Part shown: positions 39,907 through 49,105 of the stretch, piece by piece
How the letters are laid out: every line of letters starts with the position of its first letter
How positions within the stretch are numbered: the stretch's first letter is position 1
Assembly (NCBI GenBank): GCA_045633415.1
Contig: JAZQYH010000090.1
Location: forward strand, 1-51,648
Length of the DNA stretch: 51,648 nt
Origin: RGIG3102 sp045633415
GTDB lineage: Bacteria; Bacillota; Clostridia; Oscillospirales; Ruminococcaceae
Direction: 5' to 3'
Position numbers and translations under genes: made by a program
Notes under the pieces: model-generated
Seen by the model: the letters and a program-made list of their open reading frames with translations, nothing else
Databases searched by the model: none
Told to the model about the DNA's origin: nothing

Positions 39907-40644
39907 ATGGATAAAAACGTTATTGTTAAAGTAGAAGACCTTGGTATCTGTTTCAACCTTGCAAAAGAGAGAGTAGACTCTCTCAAAGAATATTTCTTGA
40001 AGTTTACAAAGGGTTCTCTCCACTTTGAAGAATTCTGGGCTTTGAAAAATGTAAGCATTGAAATTGAAAAAGGCGATTTTTACGGTCTTGTTGGTATCAA
40101 TGGTTCTGGTAAATCCACACTGCTTAAAACTATTGCAGGTGTGTTTAAGCCAACAGAAGGTAAAGTTACTGTAAACGGCACCATTGCTCCACTTATTGAG
40201 CTGGGCGCTGGCTTTGATATGGACCTGACAGCAAGGGAAAACATTTATCTCAACGGTGCTGTTCTGGGCTTTTCAAAGACATTTATGGACGAACATTTTC
40301 AGGATATTGTAGACTTCTCTGAACTGCACGACTTCCTTGATGTTCCACTGAAAAACTATTCCTCCGGTATGGTTGCGCGTATAGCATTTGCTATTGCAAC
40401 AGTAGTAGACCCGGATATCCTTATTGCAGACGAAGTGCTGGCAGTAGGCGACTATGCTTTCCAGGAAAAATGCGAAAAACGTATGGAACAGCTGCTGGCA
40501 AACGGTACTACAGTTATTTTTGTTAGCCATTCCACAGAACAGGTAAAACGCCTGTGCAACAAGGCTACATGGCTGGAACACGGCAAAATTATTATGACAG
40601 GCGACGCAGACACAGTTTGTGACGCTTACAGCAAACAGTATTAA
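39907..40644 (+). CDS. polysaccharide ABC transporter ATP-binding protein (Wzt/TagH-like)
   Basis: The 245-residue ATPase has Walker A GINGSGKST (63-71), signature YSSGMVARIAFAIA and Walker B ILIADEVLAVGD, then the switch His in VSHSTEQ. An N-terminal extension with KEYFLKFTKG is typical of the Wzt/TagH group. It ends right after the ATPase core, so it lacks the C-terminal carbohydrate-binding domain of long Wzt proteins; glycan recognition must lie elsewhere. AGGAGG precedes the ATG. Confidence 0.94.
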   Translation: MDKNVIVKVEDLGICFNLAKERVDSLKEYFLKFTKGSLHFEEFWALKNVSIEIEKGDFYGLVGINGSGKSTLLKTIAGVFKPTEGKVTVNGTIAPLIELGAGFDMDLTARENIYLNGAVLGFSKTFMDEHFQDIVDFSELHDFLDVPLKNYSSGMVARIAFAIATVVDPDILIADEVLAVGDYAFQEKCEKRMEQLLANGTTVIFVSHSTEQVKRLCNKATWLEHGKIIMTGDADTVCDAYSKQY

Positions 40645-40656
40645 AAGGAATTAAAA

Positions 40657-42495
40657 ATGAGTAACATTCAGGACTCCCCATTAAAATTTATAAAAAGAAA
40701 TCTGAATATAAAAAGAATCGGCACCCTGGCAGGCAGAGGTGTCGCTTCTTTAAAAAATGAAGGTCTGGAAGCCACATGGCGCAAGATTGATTTCCGCATC
40801 AAACTGATGACAAAGGGTGATGTGTGGAAACATCGCAGTGATATTCCGCTGAAAAGGGAACTGAAGGCACAGAAAACAGCCACATTCCCTTATATGCCAA
40901 AAATCAGCATTGTTGTGCCTCTTTACAACACACCTGAAAAATTTCTCAAAGAAATGATAGACAGTGTTGTAAAGCAGTCTTACTCTAACTGGCAGCTGGT
41001 ACTGGCAGACGCTTCTGACAAAGATTTGCCACATATCAGAAAAGTGGTGGACAGTTACAAGGACCACAGAATCACATATAAAAAGCTGGAAGAAAACAAA
41101 GGTATCAGCGAAAATACCAATGCTGGTTTTGCTCTTGCAGAGGGTGATTATCTGGCACTGCTGGACCATGACGATGTGATTCTGCCAAATGCTCTTTATG
41201 AAAATGTAAAAGCCATCAATGAAACTGGCGCACAGGTGCTGTACAGTGATGAAATTATTCTTGATACAGATTTAAAACATGCAGGGCGGTATCATTTCAA
41301 AGTTGATTATGCACCAGACTTTTTACGAGGAGTAAACTACATCACTCATTTTCTTGTGTTCAGCAGAGAAGTGTTTGAAAAGGCTGGTCCTTACGAAGAC
41401 CCTGAGTACAACGGCTCACAGGACTATGACCTTACTCTGCGACTTACAGAAAACACAGATAAAATTCATCACATACCAAAAGTATTGTATTACTGGCGTG
41501 CCCATGCGGCTTCTACAGCCAGTGATATGTCTACAAAAATGTATGCTTTTGAAGCGGGCAGAAAAGCTATTCAGGCACATTTGGACAGAATCGGTCTTAA
41601 AGGCCAGGTATCTATACAGGAATATCCTGGCAGTTACAGAACTGTGTATGAAGTGGAAGGTAACCCACAGGTTTCCGTTGTTATCCCAAACAAAGACCAT
41701 ATCGAAGATTTGTCCCGTTGTATCGACAGTATTTTTGCGCTGGGCGGCTGGGACAATGTACAGGTAATTGTGGTTGAAAACAATTCCACAGAGCAGGAAA
41801 CATTTGATTATTATGAAAAAATCACAGCCGAAAACAGCAAAGTACAGGTTGTGTATTATAAAGGCGAATTTAACTTCTCTGCTATATGCAATTTCGGTGT
41901 TGAATACGCCACAGGCGAGCATATTCTTCTTCTCAACAATGACGTAGAGTTTGAAACTGACGACTTTATAAAAGAGATGCTTTCATATTCCCAGCGTGAA
42001 AATGTTGGTGCAGTTGGCGCAAAACTGTATTTCCCGGACGGAGATTTACAGCACGGCGGTGTAATAATGGGTATCAACGGCTCTGCGGGTCACAGCCATA
42101 AAGGTCTTAAAAAAGCACGTGGTATTACAGGGCATATGTATCGTCTTGTTACAACACAGAACTATCTGGCTGTGACAGGTGCATGTCTGATGGTAAAAAC
42201 CAGTCTTTACAGACAGTTTTTACTGGATGAAGAAAACTTTGCAGTTTCCTATAACGATATCGATTTTTGTCTTCGCTTGTATGAAGCGGGCTATCTTAAT
42301 ATTTTTACACCATATAGCGCTGGTGTACACTATGAAAGTAAGTCCCGTGGTCTGGATGAAACAGAGAAGCCTAATCTGCGCTATGAGGGTGAAAAAGCAC
42401 GTTTTGCTGCAAAATGGCGGAAATATTTCAACTATGGTGACCCATATTACAACCCTCACTTTACACTTTTATATGAAAATTACGGGTATAAATAA
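40657..42495 (+). CDS. glycosyltransferase with two GT2 domains
   Basis: The 612-residue protein contains two GT-A family 2 domains. The first (about 82-300) has ISIVVPLYNTP, the metal-binding LDHDDV (169-174) and SQDYDLTLR. The second (about 336-560) has VSVVIPNKDH, ENNSTE (374-379) and NNDVEF (427-432). Double-GT2 enzymes often assemble repeating rhamnose or galactose chains. No membrane segment is present, so it acts at the cytosolic face. It shares extensive motifs with the next gene and overlaps it by one base (TAATG). Confidence 0.92.
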   Translation: MSNIQDSPLKFIKRNLNIKRIGTLAGRGVASLKNEGLEATWRKIDFRIKLMTKGDVWKHRSDIPLKRELKAQKTATFPYMPKISIVVPLYNTPEKFLKEMIDSVVKQSYSNWQLVLADASDKDLPHIRKVVDSYKDHRITYKKLEENKGISENTNAGFALAEGDYLALLDHDDVILPNALYENVKAINETGAQVLYSDEIILDTDLKHAGRYHFKVDYAPDFLRGVNYITHFLVFSREVFEKAGPYEDPEYNGSQDYDLTLRLTENTDKIHHIPKVLYYWRAHAASTASDMSTKMYAFEAGRKAIQAHLDRIGLKGQVSIQEYPGSYRTVYEVEGNPQVSVVIPNKDHIEDLSRCIDSIFALGGWDNVQVIVVENNSTEQETFDYYEKITAENSKVQVVYYKGEFNFSAICNFGVEYATGEHILLLNNDVEFETDDFIKEMLSYSQRENVGAVGAKLYFPDGDLQHGGVIMGINGSAGHSHKGLKKARGITGHMYRLVTTQNYLAVTGACLMVKTSLYRQFLLDEENFAVSYNDIDFCLRLYEAGYLNIFTPYSAGVHYESKSRGLDETEKPNLRYEGEKARFAAKWRKYFNYGDPYYNPHFTLLYENYGYK

Positions 42496-44303
42496 TGCTT
42501 AAAATCAAAAGATTCAGGGAGCTTGTAGCTCTGTTTTTCACATACATGAAAGAAGAAGGTGTAGTAGGTACAGTAAAACGTGCCCTCGGCTTTTTCAAAC
42601 GTAGATTAAGGGCTAAAAAAGGTCGCTTCCTGCCACCTAATGACGCTCTGGAAATGCAGAAAAGCTACATACCTGCATTTGAAAACAAAACAATCAGTGT
42701 TGTAACAGCTTTGTATAACACTGATAAAAATTTCCTCAAAGAATATGTGGAAAGCTTTTTAAACCAGAGCTATCAGTTTGGTCAGCTGGTTCTGGCAGAT
42801 GCATCAGACGATGCACACAGCTATGTGGGCGAATATGTACAGTCTCTTGGCAGTGATAAAATCGTGTATGTAAAGCTGAACGGCAACTTTGGTATTTCAG
42901 GCAACACAAATCTGGCTGTTTCCCACGCTACAGGTGATTACATCTGCCTGGCAGACCACGATGATATTCTTTCTCCTGATGCACTGTACCAGATGGCAAA
43001 AGCCATTGAAGACACAGGCGCAGACTTTATCTATAGTGATGAAGCCCTGTTTGACACAGACTGGAAAAATCCTATCGTTGCACATTTTAAACCTGATTTC
43101 AGCTATTATTATCTGACAAACTGCAACTATATCTGTCATCTGGCTTGTATGAAACGCAGTATATTCACTATGCTGGGCGGTCTGCAGTCATCCTATGATG
43201 GTGCACAGGACCACGACCTGTTCCTTAAAGTTACAGAACAGCCTGATGTTAAAATTCACCACATTCCAAAGGTGCTTTATTACTGGCGTGTTCATGCACA
43301 GTCCACCAGTGGCGGTGTAGGGGCAAAACCATATGTTACACGGAATGCTATCAAGGCGCTGGATGACCATCTGGCACGTATAGGTGTACAGGGTAAAGCT
43401 GTGGAAGGTAAGTTTGGCAGTACATACAAAATTGACTATGCACTTACAAGTCAGCCACTGGTTTCCATCATTATTCCAAACAAAGACCAGGTGCCTGTCC
43501 TTACAAAATGTATAGACAGCCTGTATGAAAAAACATCCTACAAAAACTTTGAAGTTCTGGTAGTGGAAAATAACTCCACAGAACCGGAAACATTTGAATA
43601 TTATGGCAAAATTCAGAAAGAACATTCAAATCTGAAGGTTCTTTACTATAAAGGTGGTTTCAATTTTTCCGCAATCAATAACTTTGCGGCGGCACAGGCA
43701 AATGGTGAAATGTATCTGATGCTGAACAATGATATTGAAATCATCAGTGAAAACTGGCTGGGTGAAATGGTATCCCTTGCGTTGCAGAAAAATGTGGGCA
43801 TCGTTGGTGCTATGCTTTATTATCCTAACGATACAGTTCAGCATGCAGGCGTTATCACAGGTCTTGGCGGTTTTGCAGGACACAGCCATAAATACCACCC
43901 ACGTGGAAAATCCGGCTATATGTTCCGCCTGTCATGTGTTCAGAACCTGTCCTGTGTAACAGCGGCAAACCTGCTGGTTACAAAAGAGGCATTTGATGCC
44001 GCAAATGGTCTGGACGAAGAGTTTACAGTGGCATTCAACGATGTGGACTTTTGCCTGCGTATTCGTGATATGGGCTATCAGGTGCTGTTTACTCCTTATG
44101 CTGAATGTTATCACCACGAAAGTATTTCCCGTGGCTCTGACAAAAAAGGCGAAAAGAAAGAACGTTTTGAAGGCGAACGCAACAGACTCAAAGGCCGCTT
44201 TGGTGACAGCCTGCTCCGTGACCCATTCTATAACCCTAACTTAACTCTTGATATGGAAGACTTTTCTGAAAGCAGAGTGCTTCCAAAATATAATGAGGCA
44301 TAA
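42495..44303 (+). CDS. glycosyltransferase with two GT2 domains (paralogue)
   Basis: The 602-residue protein has the same organisation as its neighbour. GT2 domain 1 (about 67-290) carries ISVVTALYNTD and ADHDDI (153-158). GT2 domain 2 (about 325-550) carries VSIIIPNKDQ, ENNSTEPETFEYY and LNNDIE. Matching stretches such as VLYYWR-HA and NNSTE-ETF-YY show that the pair arose by tandem duplication. Both probably extend the same glycan with different linkages. It abuts the flavoprotein gene with no gap. Confidence 0.92.
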   Translation: MLKIKRFRELVALFFTYMKEEGVVGTVKRALGFFKRRLRAKKGRFLPPNDALEMQKSYIPAFENKTISVVTALYNTDKNFLKEYVESFLNQSYQFGQLVLADASDDAHSYVGEYVQSLGSDKIVYVKLNGNFGISGNTNLAVSHATGDYICLADHDDILSPDALYQMAKAIEDTGADFIYSDEALFDTDWKNPIVAHFKPDFSYYYLTNCNYICHLACMKRSIFTMLGGLQSSYDGAQDHDLFLKVTEQPDVKIHHIPKVLYYWRVHAQSTSGGVGAKPYVTRNAIKALDDHLARIGVQGKAVEGKFGSTYKIDYALTSQPLVSIIIPNKDQVPVLTKCIDSLYEKTSYKNFEVLVVENNSTEPETFEYYGKIQKEHSNLKVLYYKGGFNFSAINNFAAAQANGEMYLMLNNDIEIISENWLGEMVSLALQKNVGIVGAMLYYPNDTVQHAGVITGLGGFAGHSHKYHPRGKSGYMFRLSCVQNLSCVTAANLLVTKEAFDAANGLDEEFTVAFNDVDFCLRIRDMGYQVLFTPYAECYHHESISRGSDKKGEKKERFEGERNRLKGRFGDSLLRDPFYNPNLTLDMEDFSESRVLPKYNEA

Positions 44304-45527
44304 ATGAAAGCAATTATCATCGGTGGTGGTGCCGCAGGTCTGTTTGCCGCAGGTTTTCTGGCAAAAGCAGGCGTGGACACCACTGTCATAGAACATTCTG
44401 ACCGCACAGCAAAAAAGGTGCTTATAACAGGCAAAGGCCGTTGTAATGTAACAAACAACTGTGACGAAGAAACATTTCTCAAAAACGTAAGAACAAACCC
44501 AAAATTCCTTTATTCTTCCATTTACGGTTTCCCACCTGCAAAGACTATGGAATTTTTTGAAGGTATGGGTGTTGCTCTTAAAACTGAAAGAGGCAGACGT
44601 GTTTTCCCTGTGTCCGATTCAGCACAGGATATCAAAAATGCTCTGGACAGACATGCAAAAGGCGCCAAGATAATATTTGACGATGTAACAGACCTTGTTT
44701 TCGATGAAGAAAAGGTTACAGGTGTTGTTCTGAAGAACGGCAAAAAACTGTTTGCAGACAAGGTTATAGTTGCCACAGGCGGTCTGTCTTACAAACAGAC
44801 AGGTTCCACAGGTGACGGTTACCGCTTTGCAGAAAGCGCAGGTCATAAGGTTATCACACCTACAGCCAGCCTTGTACCATTGGTTGAAAACGGCACAAAA
44901 TGTCGCAATATGATGGGGCTTTCCCTTAAAAATGTAAACCTGTCCATTATCCATGGTAAGAAAAAACTGTTTACAGAGCAGGGCGAAATGCTGTTCACAC
45001 ATTTTGGTATTTCAGGTCCGCTGGTACTGTCTGCATCCTGCCATATCAAAGACAAGGATATCCAGCAGTGCGTGGCTGTTATAGACTTGAAACCTGCCCT
45101 TACAGAAGAAGTGCTGTACAAACGTATCTGCACAGACTTTGAAAAACTCCACAGCAAAAAAGCATCAAACTGTCTTGACCTGCTGTTGCCAAAATCAATG
45201 ATAGATGTAATGCTGAAAGAGTGGGGCATCGATACAGAAAAAACTACAAACCAGATTACAAAAGAGGAAAGAATGGCTCTGGTAAAACTGCTGAAAGGCT
45301 TTAAAATTCCTCTTAATTCCAAATATAAACTGGACATCGCTGTTATCACATCAGGCGGTGTAGCCACAAAAGAACTGAACCCAGCCACAATGGAGTCCAA
45401 AATCAAACAGGGACTTTACTTTATCGGCGAAGTTATTGATACAGATGCCTATACAGGTGGCTATAATCTGCAGATTGCATTCTCCACAGCTTATGCCTGT
45501 GCAGAAAGTGTTATCGGGCAGATGTAA
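44304..45527 (+). CDS. HI0933/YhiN-family flavoprotein
   Basis: The 407-residue protein begins with a dinucleotide-binding IIIGGGAAGLFAAGFL (about 4-19). It also contains GKGRCNVTN, the VIVATGGLSYKQTGSTGDGY motif and a C-terminal GGYNLQIAFSTAYACAE, all hallmarks of the HI0933 (YhiN/AoA) group of NAD(P)/FAD-dependent oxidoreductases. The reaction is unknown. Its ATG follows the glycosyltransferase stop directly, so it is translated in the same operon. In Clostridia this family is often followed by cmk, plsC and ispH, as here, so it probably belongs to that conserved run more than to the glycan genes. Confidence 0.9.
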   Translation: MKAIIIGGGAAGLFAAGFLAKAGVDTTVIEHSDRTAKKVLITGKGRCNVTNNCDEETFLKNVRTNPKFLYSSIYGFPPAKTMEFFEGMGVALKTERGRRVFPVSDSAQDIKNALDRHAKGAKIIFDDVTDLVFDEEKVTGVVLKNGKKLFADKVIVATGGLSYKQTGSTGDGYRFAESAGHKVITPTASLVPLVENGTKCRNMMGLSLKNVNLSIIHGKKKLFTEQGEMLFTHFGISGPLVLSASCHIKDKDIQQCVAVIDLKPALTEEVLYKRICTDFEKLHSKKASNCLDLLLPKSMIDVMLKEWGIDTEKTTNQITKEERMALVKLLKGFKIPLNSKYKLDIAVITSGGVATKELNPATMESKIKQGLYFIGEVIDTDAYTGGYNLQIAFSTAYACAESVIGQM

Positions 45528-45541
45528 TTGAAAAACAAATA

Positions 45542-45564
45542 CAGAGGTGGCTGTACCGCCTCTG
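45542..45564. repeat. hairpin between the flavoprotein gene and cmk
   Basis: CAGAGGTGG pairs with CCGCCTCTG (one G-U pair, loop CTGTA). There is no T-tract on the plus strand, so it is more likely an RNA processing or pausing element than a terminator. Confidence 0.4.
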
Positions 45565-45601
45565 CAAAAAATATATTGCACTAAAATAAAGGAAAATTAT
45601 T

Positions 45602-46270
45602 ATGATTTACTCCATCGCACTTGATGGCCCAGGTGGTGCCGGCAAAAGCAGTATTGCAAAACAGGTTGCAAAATTAAAAGGTATTGTTTATGTAGATACA
45701 GGTGCTATGTACCGTGCCATTGCACTGTACATGCTTAAAAACAACGTGGATATCCATAATGAAGAAGTTGTGGTTTCACAGCTGGAAAATGTGGATATCA
45801 GGCTTGAATACAGAGATGGCGCACAGTGTGTTATCCTCAATGGTGAAGATGTTTCCACAGCTATCCGTGAAAATCCGGTTTCAATGGCCGCCAGTGTTAC
45901 ATCTGCATACAAACAGGTGCGTGCATTCCTTATGGATACACAGCGCAATGTGGCTAAAACAACATCAGTTATTATGGACGGCCGAGATATCGGCACAGTT
46001 GTTCTGCCAGATGCACAGGTGAAAATCTTCCTGTCTGCAGACAGTAAAGTACGTGCACAGCGCAGATATCTTGAACTGCAGGCGAAAGGCGACAACACTC
46101 CATTTGAAGAAGTTCTGGCAGATATTGAAAAACGTGACTGGCAGGATATCAACCGTAAAGAAGCACCACTGCGTCAGGCAGAAGATGCTGTATTGCTGGA
46201 CACATCAAATCTGGATTTCCAGCAGGCAGTACAGGCTGTGCTGGATATAATTGATGAGAAAGTGAGATAA
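45602..46270 (+). CDS. cmk: cytidylate kinase
   Basis: The 222-residue kinase has the P-loop DGPGGAGKSS (8-17), the DTGAMYRAIALYML motif, MDGRDIGTVVLPDA and an IEKRDWQDINRKEAPL lid. It phosphorylates CMP and dCMP. AAAGGA precedes the ATG. It lies in the conserved order cmk-plsC-ispH-rpsA. Confidence 0.96.
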   Translation: MIYSIALDGPGGAGKSSIAKQVAKLKGIVYVDTGAMYRAIALYMLKNNVDIHNEEVVVSQLENVDIRLEYRDGAQCVILNGEDVSTAIRENPVSMAASVTSAYKQVRAFLMDTQRNVAKTTSVIMDGRDIGTVVLPDAQVKIFLSADSKVRAQRRYLELQAKGDNTPFEEVLADIEKRDWQDINRKEAPLRQAEDAVLLDTSNLDFQQAVQAVLDIIDEKVR

Positions 46271-46273
46271 AAC

Positions 46274-46963
46274 ATGATTTATTTGTTTTGCTTCAGTGTA
46301 TGTATGGTAGCATTCAGAATTATTTTCTCTTACCGTTCATACAACAAAGAAGTACTTCGTCAGTACAAAACAAACGGCAGACCATTTGTGGTGGTGGCAA
46401 ACCACCTGTCTATGCTTGACCCTATTTTTATTGCTATGGCATATGGCTATGGCCCTAAATTTTCAATTATGGGCAAGGCAGAACTGTTCCGTAATCCAGT
46501 TTTAGCTTGGTTTTTCCGCCAGCTGGGCGGTTTCCCCGTGGAAAGAGGTACAGGCGATACAGCAGCGCTGGACAAAGCTATTGCCGATGTAAAAAATGGT
46601 CAGGGTATGATTATCTTCCCTGAAGGTACACGTGGCACAGGCGATGAAATGCTGAAAATGAAATCTGGCGCATTTATGGTTGCAGCGGCTACAGGTGCAG
46701 ATATTATCCCTGTGCGCGTAATCTACCCAACATCCACAAGAAAGCTTAAATTTTTCGGTAAAGTTGTTATAAAAGTAGGTCAGCCACTGCTGGCAGAAGA
46801 CCTGAACATGGTGGAAGGTGGCAAACGTGCACTGCGTGCGGCCAAAACCACTGTAAAAGAAAGTCTTGAAGCATTGCTTAAAGAATATAACGATTCTGTG
46901 GGTTATGTACCACCAGTACAGCCACAGACTGAAAAGGCGGTAGATGAAAATGAAGGTGACTAA
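46274..46963 (+). CDS. plsC: 1-acyl-sn-glycerol-3-phosphate acyltransferase
   Basis: The 229-residue enzyme has one N-terminal membrane segment (about 2-18), the catalytic NHLSMLD motif (HX4D: His44, Asp49), the FPVERG motif and FPEGTRGTG. It adds the second acyl chain to make phosphatidic acid, downstream of PlsX/PlsY. Its last 20 bases overlap the ispH start. The ribosome binding site is weak (GTGAGAT), so coupling to cmk three bases upstream is likely. Confidence 0.94.
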   Translation: MIYLFCFSVCMVAFRIIFSYRSYNKEVLRQYKTNGRPFVVVANHLSMLDPIFIAMAYGYGPKFSIMGKAELFRNPVLAWFFRQLGGFPVERGTGDTAALDKAIADVKNGQGMIIFPEGTRGTGDEMLKMKSGAFMVAAATGADIIPVRVIYPTSTRKLKFFGKVVIKVGQPLLAEDLNMVEGGKRALRAAKTTVKESLEALLKEYNDSVGYVPPVQPQTEKAVDENEGD

Positions 46964-48902
46964 AGCCAAAACAGCAGGCTTTTGCTTTGGTGTAAACCGT
47001 GCTGTGGATATGACTACAAACCTGGCACAGTTCGGCAAAAAAGTGGCAACAATGGGCCCCCTTATCCATAACCATCAGGCTATTGAAGCACTGGAAAAAC
47101 TGGGTGTTATCACCATGGAAAGTCTGGATGCACCAGAAGGCTATGAAGTTGTCCTTCGCAGTCACGGTGTGGAAAAACACGTTTATGAATATTTTGAAAG
47201 CCGCGGTATAATTACTCATGATGCGGCATGTCCTTATGTTAAAAAAATTCATCGTCTGGCTGAAAAAACAGGCAGGGAGGGCAAGGTTCTTCTGGTGGCT
47301 GGGGACAAAACCCATGCTGAAGTAAAAGGCATTGTAAGCTATACAGAAGGCGAGTATTTTGTGTTCAACGAGCCGGAAGAGTTACAGGCTTGGCTGGCTA
47401 TTGGTGAAAATGCCGAAAAACCTGCCAATTTAGTGGCCCAGACAACATACATGTTAAAAAAATGGGATGAAATCGTAAATATTGTAAAAAAAGTATGTAC
47501 AGAATGCGAAATTTTTGATACAATATGTAGAGCAACCAATGAAAGACAGACCGAAGCTGCACACCTTGCGCAGCAGAGCGATATGATGGTTGTTATCGGC
47601 GGTCGTCATTCATCAAATACTCAGAAGCTGGTAAAAGTATGCGAGCAGTATTGCCCTACTATCAGCATTGAAACAGTTAAAGAACTCTCACCAGAGTTGT
47701 TTATAAATATACAAAAAGTGGGCGTCACAGCAGGTGCAAGTACACCGGCGTTCATTATTCAGGAGGTACTTAATAACATGAGCGAAGTAATTCGTGAAGA
47801 TGGCATGAGCTTTGAAGAAATGCTCAATGAATCTTATGCAAACCAGCCAAAAGTTTACAGAGGCGCAAAAATTAAAGGAGTTGTAACCGGTGTTTCAGCT
47901 AACGAAGTTACTGTTGACATTGGCACAAAACACACAGGCTTTATCAAAGCAAGTGAACTGAGTGATGATCCAAGTGCCAAAGTTGAAGATCTGGTTAAGA
48001 AAGGTGACGAGCTGAACCTCATCGTTATTAAACCTAACGACCAGGAAGGCACAGTTGAACTTTCTAAAAAGAGATATGACGCACAGGAAGGCGCTGACGC
48101 AGTAGCACAGGCTGCTGAAACAGGCGAAGTTCTGGTTGCTAATATCGTTGAAGCTGTTAAAGGTGGCCTTGTTGCTTTCGTTAACGGCGTGCGCGTATTC
48201 ATCCCTGCATCACTTGCAGCAGGCAGAAATGAATCTCTGGAAGCTCTGGTAAAAACAAAACAGGAAATCAAAATCATCGAATCTTCAAAAGATGGCAACA
48301 GAAGAAAAGTTATCGGTTCTATCCGTGCTGTTAAAGAAGAAAAAACATCTGAACTGAAAGAAAAATTCTGGGCAGAAGTTGAAGAAGGCAAAGTTTACAG
48401 CGGCGTTGTAAAGAGCCTTACACGCTACGGCGCATTTGTTGACCTTGGCGGCGTTGATGGTCTGGTTCACATGTCCGAACTGACATGGGAAAAAATCAAA
48501 CACCCAGCAGAAATCCTCAAAGTTGGTCAGGAAATCGAAGTATTCGTAAAATCTCTTGACAGAGAAAACGGCAAAATCTCCCTTGGCCACAAAAAAGACG
48601 AAGACAACCCATGGGCTAAATTCGAAACAGAATACCCAATCGGTACAGTTCTCGCAGGTACAGTTGCATCCATCACAAAATTTGGTGCATTTGTAAAAAT
48701 CCTCCCAGGTGTAGACGGTCTGGTACATATCTCCGAAATTTCTTACGAAAGAGTAGAAGACCCAGCAACAGTTCTCAAAGCTGGTCAGGAAGTTCAGGTT
48801 AAACTCATCGGTGTTGACCTTGAAGCAAAACGTGTTTCCCTGTCTATCAAACAGACAATGGAACCACCAGTTAAAGAAGAAAAAGCAGAAGACGCTGAAT
48901 AA
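46944..48902 (+). CDS. ispH: IspH - ribosomal protein S1 fusion
   Basis: The 652-residue product joins two proteins. Residues 1 to about 278 are IspH, which reduces HMBPP to IPP and DMAPP, with the three [4Fe-4S] ligands Cys14, Cys96 and Cys195 and TNERQ. Residues about 307-637 hold four S1 domains (about 307-377, 394-465, 482-551, 567-637); the last two are closest to canonical S1. The fusion is known in Clostridia. A strong internal ribosome binding site and ATG at the junction could also give free S1. A second ATG at 46950 (residue 3) is an equally good start. Confidence 0.93.
   Translation: MKMKVTKAKTAGFCFGVNRAVDMTTNLAQFGKKVATMGPLIHNHQAIEALEKLGVITMESLDAPEGYEVVLRSHGVEKHVYEYFESRGIITHDAACPYVKKIHRLAEKTGREGKVLLVAGDKTHAEVKGIVSYTEGEYFVFNEPEELQAWLAIGENAEKPANLVAQTTYMLKKWDEIVNIVKKVCTECEIFDTICRATNERQTEAAHLAQQSDMMVVIGGRHSSNTQKLVKVCEQYCPTISIETVKELSPELFINIQKVGVTAGASTPAFIIQEVLNNMSEVIREDGMSFEEMLNESYANQPKVYRGAKIKGVVTGVSANEVTVDIGTKHTGFIKASELSDDPSAKVEDLVKKGDELNLIVIKPNDQEGTVELSKKRYDAQEGADAVAQAAETGEVLVANIVEAVKGGLVAFVNGVRVFIPASLAAGRNESLEALVKTKQEIKIIESSKDGNRRKVIGSIRAVKEEKTSELKEKFWAEVEEGKVYSGVVKSLTRYGAFVDLGGVDGLVHMSELTWEKIKHPAEILKVGQEIEVFVKSLDRENGKISLGHKKDEDNPWAKFETEYPIGTVLAGTVASITKFGAFVKILPGVDGLVHISEISYERVEDPATVLKAGQEVQVKLIGVDLEAKRVSLSIKQTMEPPVKEEKAEDAE
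47761..47780 (+). promoter_or_regulatory. internal ribosome binding site and in-frame ATG at the IspH/S1 junction
   Basis: AGGAGGT (47761-47767) lies 11 bases before ATG (47778-47780). That ATG is codon 279 of the fusion, in frame, just after the usual IspH C-terminus (ASTPAFIIQEV). Starting there would give a 374-residue S1-only protein. Whether it is used is not shown. Confidence 0.6.
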
Positions 48903-48914
48903 TCTTTATAATTT

Positions 48915-48943
48915 AAAAGACGGTCGTATGACCGTCTTTTTGT
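48915..48943 (+). terminator. intrinsic terminator after the ispH-rpsA fusion
   Basis: An 11-bp perfect stem AAAAGACGGTC / GACCGTCTTTT with loop GTAT is followed by TGTTTT. The stretch from here to 49072 is AT-rich and shows no gene. Confidence 0.9.
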
Positions 48944-49072
48944 TTTGCAATTATTTGTGGTTTTAACAGCTGTGGGCTATTTTTACGGTATTTTATATAG
49001 ACTTTCATTGCTAGTTTTTGATATAATAAAATAAATATGTGATGTGCGGAACTGCTAAAATTATATAATAAA

Positions 49073-49096
49073 AAAGCACCGCATAAACGGTGCTTT
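49073..49096 (-). terminator. terminator after the XRE regulator gene
   Basis: AAAGCACCG / CGGTGCTTT forms a 9-bp stem with a 6-base loop. On the minus strand TTTATTATATAA follows. Confidence 0.8.
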
Positions 49097-49105
49097 ATAG
49101 TAAAA

